From contig CM051457.1 in assembly GCA_028274465.1 (NCBI GenBank), positions 96,595,982-96,659,981 on the forward strand: a stretch of DNA of 64,000 nt, read 5' to 3'. The position numbers and the translations under genes are program-made. The number at the start of each line of letters is the position of its first letter. Positions within the stretch are counted from its first letter, which is position 1. This DNA comes from Plantago ovata. Lineage: Eukaryota; Streptophyta; Magnoliopsida; Lamiales; Plantaginaceae. The notes beneath the pieces were generated by a model. The model worked only from the letters and a program-made list of their open reading frames with translations. It searched no databases and had not been told where the DNA came from. Positions 56,999 to 64,000 of this stretch are shown here, piece after piece.

Positions 56999-59900
56999 AT
57001 GTCCGAGAGGAGCGACGATAGCCAGAACGTCTCGGCCGCCGGTGAGTATGGGAGCGACCATACTACGTCGCCCGATACGTCAGACGTATCGGCGACCTTT
57101 CTTGACGAAACGATAGATGAGGCTGTCGAGGAGCCTCAGCTCGAGCAGGGTGGCGAGCAGGCTGTCGAAGAAGATGAGGAGACCGAGAGTGAGGAGGACC
57201 TCTACGAGTTGGTGAGTAGAAAGAGGCGTCGTACCGAGGACGACGATTTTATCGATGACCGTACCGAGGCGGAAGGTGGTCCCCGCAACACCGGTGTATC
57301 TGCGGAGTTGATAACTCGCGCTGCCCAAGTCCACGGGCGAAATTACGGGACAGCTGTTAACGTGGTCGCTCCTGAGATCCGGGTCGAGGAGATGGACGAC
57401 ACGGAGAGGCCGGAGTTGGCCTTAGCATTGTATGAAGAGGGTGAGCACTCGGCGAAGCGCGGGAAGGCTTCGATACCCGTTCAAATCATCGATAGTGATG
57501 ATACGGATGATGAGAGCGAGGAGGACGATGAGGCGACGTCTCCTCGGACTAGTTCCCCTGTAAAGAGGGTTAGATTCCCTCCACAAACAGCTAGGAGAGC
57601 TGTAATCACGGACGAGGAGGAGGATGAAGTTCCTCTAACAATTGGAGACACTCATAGGAGTGAAGCTGGTCCGAGTACTAGGTCTCCTTCCTTCTCGGAG
57701 GGACAGAGGCGCGCGATCAAGGACGCAAAGAGGTTTGCGCGCGAGGAGGAGACTAGTTACCACACCATAGACCCGACCACCATAGACTTTACATATCCGA
57801 GTGGGACTCGAGGACCCAACCCACTCGAGGAGCAGGAGTATGAGATGCGCCTTGCTCAGATGGCCGCTGACAAGAAAAAGGCGGAGCGCAGAGCGAGCAG
57901 GCCTTCTCGCTCCAAGGCTGCTAAATCGAAGAGGGCCAAGGTTGCCGTGGAGCCAGAGCCAAAAACTACTAAGGCTGCTGAGAAGAAGTTCACCAAGAGC
58001 GCTCGCACGGTCGACCTCCCCGATCCTAATGGGGAGAAGAACGAGGACGGGATTATACCGACCACCTCCTCTACCGTCAAGCTCGACGAGGTTCCCACAC
58101 TTAGGTGGAAGTATTCTCTCCCCGAGAATAAGTTTGACATCCTCGTGCCCAAAGAGGATCAGACTTTTTATAATGCTCCACCTGGGTACATGGCCGTTCA
58201 CTGCCTTAGCTTGGATCGAGGATGGATCCTCCCCTTCTGTGATGCTTTCCGCGATATCTTCAACACGTTGGGGATCGCTCCTTGGCAATTGGTGCCAAGT
58301 GCCTTTGGAACCCTCGTATGCTTTGGAGTCTTTTGCATGAAGAGGGGGATCGAGCTCAATTTCCATAATTTCAACCAACTGTTCCGAGTCTCGATGAGCT
58401 CCGGGAACAAGTACTTCTACTACTTCAACGCTCGACCAGGCCTTGGGTTCATTATGGACGCTCCTAGCTCCTCGGGCTATAAGTGGTTCCACAGGTACTT
58501 CTACATCAGAAAGAGGAAGTTGCCTAACATGAGCGAGGAGGAGCTGGAGTGGGGAGTGCCCAAGCTGATGTTCAGAGGGAAGATCGCGGACAAGCATCCG
58601 TTGCCCGAGGAGTCTGATCCCTGGGTTGCTGAGCTCGAGGAGCAAAATCGGGGACCCCATCCCGAGAAGTACTTCTATTGGGGATTGGTCCTTCAGCCGC
58701 TTCCTTACTTGGCGGGTCTATCACCCTATGCTTACACAGGGTATATCGGGAACCGATATACCCGAAAAGTCCTCTTCGGTAACTAGCTCTTCGCGCTTTT
58801 CTTTGCTTTTGTACTTGTAATTTTTTCTTTGCTTGCTTTCTGTTTGTGATGTGTCCTCGCTCTCTTGCTTTTCTCTTCGCTTTTTACTACTCCTCGAGTT
58901 TACTAACTTGTGTTTATTCTCTTGCAGCTTACTGGTTCCAGTGGATCATGTCGAAGACCCTGGCCGCGAAGGAGGAACAAAGAAGGAAGCAAAGGCTCGC
59001 CAACAAACAGACTAAGATTCTCGGGTCTTTGAATTTGACCCCTCCCCGCAACGCCGCGCATCATCGGGATGCCTTGGTGCAGGAGGGACTCGCGACAAGA
59101 GAGAACCCTGTTGAGGCCATTAAAAGGGCCGAGGAGGAAGCCGCCGCGAAGAGGGCGAAGGAAGCAAAGGAGGCCGAGGAGGAGGCCTTGAACACGATCG
59201 AGGCGGAGAAGAGGCCGGAGAGGCCCGCCGCGAAGAGAGGAGCGAGGAAGCTCATCCTTGGAGGCAACAACGAGCCTGCCCGCAAGAAGGGTAAGGTGGC
59301 CGCTTCGGGGGATGAAGTGAAGCGGCTCATCCAGATGAGCGACCTTGATAGGGCGCACGAGCTCAGCCTTTGCTCGCTCCAGGTACTTATCTTTACGCTT
59401 TTTGTTGTGAAAAAATTCTAAGTATAGAACTTTCTCTCCTCGCTAACATTGTTGTCTTTTTGCAGCTCGAGAACTTGAAGGAGGCCTATGGCCATGTGGC
59501 TGCTGATCGGGCCGATATTGGGGTCGTCATCGAGGACCTCGAGAAGAAGCTGGCTGCCTCGGAGAAAAAGGCCAAGGTCTCGGAGACTGAGGCCGGGAAG
59601 CTGAAGCTGAAGGTCGAGGAGCTTGAGAAGGAGCTCTCCCGAGAGAAGTCGAGGAGCAAGAGCTTCAAGGGCGCCTATGCTACTTTGTCCATTTGCATGG
59701 AAAAGTTCAAGGCAAGCGTCCTCTCCTTCCTCAAAGGGAGTCGACTTTCTGCTGCTCGCGACTTCATGTCGTCGGTTACATACAAGCTGGCCCTACGAGA
59801 CGTACAAGTGGCCTCGCGCGAGGAGGGCTTCTTCTCGTGTGTTGGCCAACTAAAGAGGGTCAACATGCTTCCGGCGGACTTCGATCCCGACGACCGCGAG

Positions 59901-60059
59901 GACCTGCATCCCGGGCGACGCGAGGACTTGAGTGCTTATCCCGATGAGGAGATCACCGAAGAGATGCACGAGGCGTGCGAATTCGGCGAGCTGGTGACCG
60001 ACCCAGAGGTTCCTTATCCCAGCAAGCCGGCTTACCTCCCCGCCTGGGTGCCTGAATGA
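56999..60059 (+). CDS. Antisense-strand gypsy gene (Transposase_28 / 'putative gypsy type transposon' family)
   Basis: ATG 56999 (MSERSDDSQNVSAAGEYGSD). Exons 56999-58778, 58928-59382 and 59466-60059 join in frame (phase 1, then phase 0) to 942 residues. The N-terminal third is acidic and disordered. Residues about 362-550 form the conserved domain (LRWKYSLPENKFDILVPKED, WILPFCDAFRDIFNTLGIAP, FGVFCMKRGIELNFHNF, FYIRKRKLPNMSEEELEWG). An A/E/K-rich linker follows, then a coiled coil (LENLKEAYGHVAADRADIGV to ELEKELSREKSRSKSFKGAY) and a C-terminal globular part. After the TGA at 60057-60059 the same frame stays open to 60314, so the TGA may be a recent premature stop. It runs opposite to gag-pol, with its own promoter and introns. 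Function unknown. Confidence 0.85.
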
Positions 60060-60491
60060 TTGAGAAGTGGGATCATCTTTCCGTTCGAGAAGGCGGCTCT
60101 TCGGAACGCGGCCTGGATAAAGTTGAGCGATCCGGTCCTCGGAAGGGCAGCTGACTTCGTCGAGCCCGAGCTCACTATGTATCAAAAGGCAATCGAGGAG
60201 GCTCGAGCTCAGGAGCGCGAAGACCCTGAAGGCCCCGAAGCGAGCACAGTTCGAGGAGGAGATGCCAGCGCGACCACCCCGGTCACAGAATTCACAGACA
60301 GCCGTACACGCTAGGACCGGGGAGCCTCCTTGAAGACCGAGTATGCTCGGGTCATGTTGTAATTTTTCCCTTTTCAGTACTTGTTTTTATTTTCAAACAA
60401 TTTTCATTCGGCCCTTTGTGGCGCTCTTCGCAACATCTATGTTTGTAACTTAAACTTCACTGTTGTTGTTTGTTTGCCAATCTTCTCTTTC

Positions 60492-60497
60492 AATAAA
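60492..60497 (+). terminator. Poly(A) signal of the antisense gene
   Basis: AATAAA within TTTCAATAAAATG, about 180 bases after the second possible stop (60312-60314) and 430 after the first. T-rich sequence precedes it. Confidence 0.5.
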
Positions 60498-60599
60498 ATG
60501 TACTGCTCTTCGATTTCAATACTTGTGTCTTTTCCAAATCCAATTTTTGTTATGACGTATAACTTGGATAGGGTAGTTGAACAAGTATAAAATAGAATC

Positions 60600-61097
60600 G
60601 AGAACCAATGTTCTTCGCTGCGAGCTCCTCGATCCACCAATGCTTCTCGATCATTTGGAACATCTGAGAAAAAATTCTAAGTGTTTGAACTTAGAAAAAT
60701 TTCTAAGTGTTGAGTTAGAAAGACTGGAAGTCTCTCTCCTCGAACACTTCCATCTACTCGCTTTTTCTTCTTTGAGTGGTTTCCTGATCGATCCTCTTGT
60801 AGAGTTTAGAGCGCGGGGAGGGTTCCCCTTAATCATGGAAATCGAATAGCTTTTATTTAAGTAAGCTTTCTCGATCGAGTAGTCTTATTTTTGAGTATAG
60901 TAGCTCTATTTCTTGCTGAAAGAGACATTGTATTGATTTGTCGGAAATTCAATTACAATGGGGGCTCTTCGGCCAGCTTGCTTACAACAACTTTTTAACA
61001 AAAGCAAGGGGTGCCTCTCACTTGGACCAGTGAGGAAACCTCCTCGATCAGTGGACCTTCCACATAAGTTTTCAAAAGGCTTTTTCTCTTGGCCACT
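60600..61097. other. Noncoding spacer between antisense gene and integrase
   Basis: No supported gene. It lies between the 3' ends of two convergent coding regions; the shared word ATTTCTAAGTGT / AATTCTAAGTGT near 60670-60710 is a short local duplication. Confidence 0.4.
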
Positions 61098-62225
61098 TCA
61101 AGCGTAGAATCTCTGGAGGTTAGAAGTATTCCAAGGATTTTTCAATACCCTTCCCTCCATGTCTTGAAGACGATAACTTCCGTTGGACCGTGCTTCAATT
61201 ATCTTGTAGGGGCCTTCCCAATTGGGTTGCATCTTCCCAACTTTGCCCAGGATGTCTGCTCTTCGGAGTACTAGGTCTCCAACTTGGAAGTCTCTTTCTC
61301 TTACGCCTTTGTTGTAGGTCTTCGCGATAAGTGCTTGATATCTGAGGATATTGGCCAAGGCGTTGGTCCTCGCTTCACTGATTGTTTCGAGATCGAAGAG
61401 TCTCTCTGTATGATTGTCCTCGGGTTGATACCCTTGGATTCTGAGGGTTTCCACCGCCACTTCTGCTGGTATGACTGCCTCGGACCCATAAACTAGCGAG
61501 AAGGGAGTCTCTCTCGTAGCTGTCTTTGAAGTAGTGCGATATGCCCACACCACTCCATCAAGCTCGTCGACCCAGTCCCTGTTGGTAGCGAACCTCTTCT
61601 GCAAGTTGTTGACGAGGATTTTGTTGACGGCTTCTGTTTGCCCATTGGATTGAGGATGTCCCACAGAGGTATACCTCCTCTCAATCTTCATTTCCTTGCA
61701 CCATTCATTGAATCTTTGGCCGCAAAATTGAGCACCATTATCCGAGATGAGGACCCTTGGCAAGCCGAATCGACACACGATGTTCCTCCATACGAAGTTC
61801 ATGACTCTTTGTTCGGTGATGGTAGATACTGCCTCAACTTCCGCCCACTTGCTAAAGTATTCGACCGCAACAATGATGAACTTCTTTTGACCCGTGCCTC
61901 TTGGAAAGGGACCGACTATGTCGATGCCCCATATGTCGAACGGGCAAGTGATGGCGATGGGCATGAGAGGTTTCGCCGGGACGTTGATCAAATTGGCGTG
62001 CAATTGACACTCTTCGCACTTTCTCACAAATTGGGCAGCGTCTTCGCGAACAGTGGGCCAGTAGTATCCTTGTCGAATGACTTTTTGCGCGAGGGTTCTT
62101 CCTCCGGCGTGGTCGCCGCAACTTCCTCGATGCATCTCTCCAAGAAGTTTTTGAACTTCATGCTCGGCGACGCATCTCAAGTAGACTCCCTTGAAAGACC
62201 TCTTGTACAAGTAGTCTCCTTGCAT
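61098..62225 (-). CDS. Gypsy integrase (C-terminal part of pol), intact frame
   Basis: A 375-codon open frame. The HHCC zinc domain (EMHRGSCGDHAGGRTLAQKV, then FVRKCEECQLH) is followed by the rve core with the catalytic triad D, D, E in WGIDIVGPFPRG, LISDNGAQFCGQRF and PQSNGQTEAVNK. The C-terminal GPY/F module reads LRRADILGKVGKMQPNWEGP. There is no chromodomain, consistent with Tat rather than chromovirus elements. The upstream RT/RNase H is broken, so it would not be made from a full-length polyprotein in this copy, if the sequence is correct. Confidence 0.9.
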   Translation of the reverse strand: MQGDYLYKRSFKGVYLRCVAEHEVQKLLGEMHRGSCGDHAGGRTLAQKVIRQGYYWPTVREDAAQFVRKCEECQLHANLINVPAKPLMPIAITCPFDIWGIDIVGPFPRGTGQKKFIIVAVEYFSKWAEVEAVSTITEQRVMNFVWRNIVCRFGLPRVLISDNGAQFCGQRFNEWCKEMKIERRYTSVGHPQSNGQTEAVNKILVNNLQKRFATNRDWVDELDGVVWAYRTTSKTATRETPFSLVYGSEAVIPAEVAVETLRIQGYQPEDNHTERLFDLETISEARTNALANILRYQALIAKTYNKGVRERDFQVGDLVLRRADILGKVGKMQPNWEGPYKIIEARSNGSYRLQDMEGRVLKNPWNTSNLQRFYA

Positions 62226-63943
62226 GATGTATCGAGGAGCTTTCCCTTGATTCTCCTCGCTTCAGCCTTGTCACGAGGAAGGCTTCCATTTTTGAGATAT
62301 GTTTATCTCTTGCATCCAATTCGGTTGATCGTCAATTGCCAAGACGTTTGGCTTTGATGACCACAAAGATGATGCATTGATTCTCATGATTATCACGTTC
62401 CGGGTATCCACTCCTCCGGAGGCTGAGCATACTTTGAAGGGCATCTGCCCTTTGATTGAGATCTCTTGAGAACTTTCATTCAATCCTTCACAGCTTCAAA
62501 CTTTTGAATTTCTTCCGTGATGGCGCTCTTGTACTCAGCAGTGAGTCTTTTGGTTCTGAATTTCCCCGAGATTTGCTTCCTCGGCCAGTTGAGAATCGGT
62601 GAAGAGATGTAGCTTCTTCACTTCCAATGACTTTTGCATACGTAGAGCGATGAGGATGGCTTCATATTCTGCTTCATTGTTTGGAGACCGGAAACTAAGA
62701 GTAACGGCGTACTCTAGTTCACAGCCCCTCCGGGACGCTTGAAGTATATTTCCTATCCCGCCTTTTTTTCCTGACGAGGATCCATCAACATGAAGAATCC
62801 ACGTCTCCCGTGGTCGACTAGCTCTTTGGGTTTTGGAGAGACGGTCTCCGCACCCTTTGGCTCGTCGGTTTTTTCTCGGTCAGGAACAACTCATGCCTCT
62901 CTTCCTTTTGGTTTGGGACATTGCCTTAAGCTCTTTAAAGCATCCTCTAGAGCTTGCATCGGGTTTTTTTGATGGGGATGCTCTTCGACCATCACATAGC
63001 ACTCCTTGTTGCCGAAGAGTTTTTTCCGCTGAAGTTCCTTTTGAGGATACTCCACGAGGAAGTCGGCTATGACTGTGCTTTCTGCTTGCTAACGGGTGCT
63101 TGGTATTCGATGTCGTACTCGCTTAGCTCGATCGCCCACCTTGCCATTTCTCCCGAATTTTCGGGAAAAAAAAAGGCTTTCGAGGACTTGCTTGAGAGGT
63201 TGCTTTGTCAAAACAACAACCTTGGAGCCCCAAAGTAGGGTTTTAGCCTCCTTGCCGTAATAACGAGGGCAAAGGAAAGCCTCTCGATATCCATGTACCG
63301 CGTTTCAGCCCCGGCAAGTACTTTGCTCAAGTAGTAGATGGCAAGTGGTCGTTCCCTTGGATTCGCACCAAAACCGAGCTGATGCTTCCCCCCGGTTGCT
63401 GCTAAGTAAAATTAGAGTACCTCTCCTTCCACGGGGTTTGACAATAGAGGAGGATGAGTAGGTATTCTTCAGCTTCTCGAAGGCTTCCTCGCACTCCTTT
63501 GTCCACTCGAAGTGCTGCTCTTTCTCAATAACCTACCTTGAAAAAAGGTAGTTTTTCTCTTCTCTCCTCGCCGACCTTGAGATGAACCTACTCAATGCAT
63601 TGATTTTCCAACCAAATTGTTGCACCTCGTTGATGGACTGAGTTGGGGAAGATCGAGTATGTGCCTTTTTCTTTTCGGGTTCGCTTCTAATCCGCTTTCT
63701 GTCACCATGTAACCGAGGAACTTCCCCCTCTTTGACCCCGAAGGTACACTTCGCCGGGTTGAGCTTCATGCCATACTTTCTCAGATTGAGAAGCACTTTG
63801 TCAGGTAAGCTACATGTTGCTCCTCGTCTTGCTTTTGACGAGCAGGTCTCGACATATACTCCATCGTTTTGCCCAGCTCTTCCTTGAACTCTTGTTGACC
63901 AGCCGTTTGGTAGGTCGCTCCGGCGTTCTTGAAGGCCAAATGG
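62226..63943 (-). pseudogene. Gypsy RT/RNase H, many frameshifts
   Basis: Fragments in different frames are recognisable on the minus strand: the RT end (LRKYGMKLNPAKCTFGVKEG, then KINALSRFISRSA, 63533-63796) and RNase H (DGSSSGKKGGIGN around 62745-62790; SFRSPNNEAEYEAILIALRM around 62640-62700; a LHLFTDSQL-like block near 62600). One-base indels separate almost every block, in contrast to the clean integrase next to it. Because this segment abuts an assembly gap, poor base quality is an alternative to decay. Confidence 0.75.
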
Positions 63944-64000
63944 NNNNNNNNNNNNNNNNNNNNNNNNNNNNNNNNNNNNNNNNNNNNNNNNNNNNNNNNN
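63944..64000. other. Assembly gap (N)
   Basis: All bases are N. The RT active site, protease, gag and 5' LTR of the gypsy element are presumably beyond it. Confidence 1.

Larger units (their letters stand above)
54429..63943 (-). mobile_element. Retand/Tat-like Ty3/gypsy retrotransposon with antisense gene (partial)
   Basis: Reading on the minus strand from the gap: degenerate RT/RNase H (62226-63943), integrase without chromodomain (61098-62225), an antisense gene (plus strand, 56999-60059), tandem repeats (55264-55790), polypurine tract and 3' LTR. An antisense ORF between pol and the 3' LTR is a known trait of Tat-lineage elements (maize Grande, Silene Retand), and Retand also carries a tandem repeat there. 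gag and the 5' LTR are outside the window. Confidence 0.8.

Noticed and set aside
57635-58660. 341-codon minus-strand frame opposite the antisense gene
   Set aside because: It is a shadow frame: composition is the reverse of the well-supported plus-strand exon and no domain is visible.
61638-62357. 239-codon plus-strand frame opposite the integrase
   Set aside because: It is antisense to a clear integrase with its catalytic triad.

Overview
The window is nuclear plant DNA, most likely from a eudicot. It is AT-rich, has canonical GT-AG introns and TATA boxes, and consists mostly of transposable elements of plant-specific families (PIF/Harbinger, ULP-carrying MULE, CACTA, Ty3/gypsy with an antisense ORF, LINE). 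The species cannot be fixed from sequence alone. The Retand/Tat-like gypsy element makes a Caryophyllales-type genome possible, but that is weak. No tool was run; exon boundaries were read by eye from splice sites and frame continuity.

Layout. 1-175: the 5' end of a small secreted-protein gene on the minus strand with a good TATA box, the only host-like gene seen. 1145-1805: a PIF/Harbinger MITE. 2598-4700: a 5'-truncated LINE. 4740-7397: two palindromic (foldback) elements. 7698-49942: a giant Mutator-like element (MULE) delimited by short inverted ends and a perfect 9-bp target duplication (GAGTATACC). Its own genes are a mudrA transposase (plus strand, 17271-20674) and a convergent Ulp1-like cysteine protease gene (minus strand, 49581 down to 21225). 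It has been inflated by two insertions. On the left is a non-autonomous gypsy element (8274-16566), which itself carries a hAT element (9833-10809) and a small MULE (11649-13136). On the right is a solo gypsy LTR (22977-46212), which carries a 21.4-kb PIF/Harbinger-type element (23252-44684). 50879-54428: CACTA-type ends and a CACTA gene fragment. 54429 to the gap at 63944: a Retand/Tat-like gypsy element on the minus strand, with LTR, tandem repeats, an antisense gene with its own promoter, an intact integrase and a broken RT/RNase H.

Two systems stand out. (1) The giant MULE contains about 75 exact copies (eye count) of GAAACTAG, usually TGAAACTAGCAT. They lie in introns, in the intergenic gap and inside both coding regions, nearly always in the same orientation whichever strand is coding. 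This looks like a DNA-level binding code and recalls the motif-plus-VANC anti-silencing systems of Arabidopsis VANDAL MULEs, but with a different motif. (2) The Harbinger element carries a cargo cluster: four divergent Myb/SANT-like paralogues with a shared WYxxGEPxW motif, two PB1-like-domain genes (one intact), and a GRF zinc-finger/coiled-coil/membrane protein. It also has two PIF transposases and a classical PIF Myb gene. A second GRF zinc-finger/membrane gene rides in the unrelated small MULE.

Most element genes are damaged by single stops (often TAG) or by one-base frameshifts, several in A-runs, so some of the damage could be assembly error. Intact by reading are PB1-like gene G, the antisense gene (apart from a possible early TGA) and the gypsy integrase.
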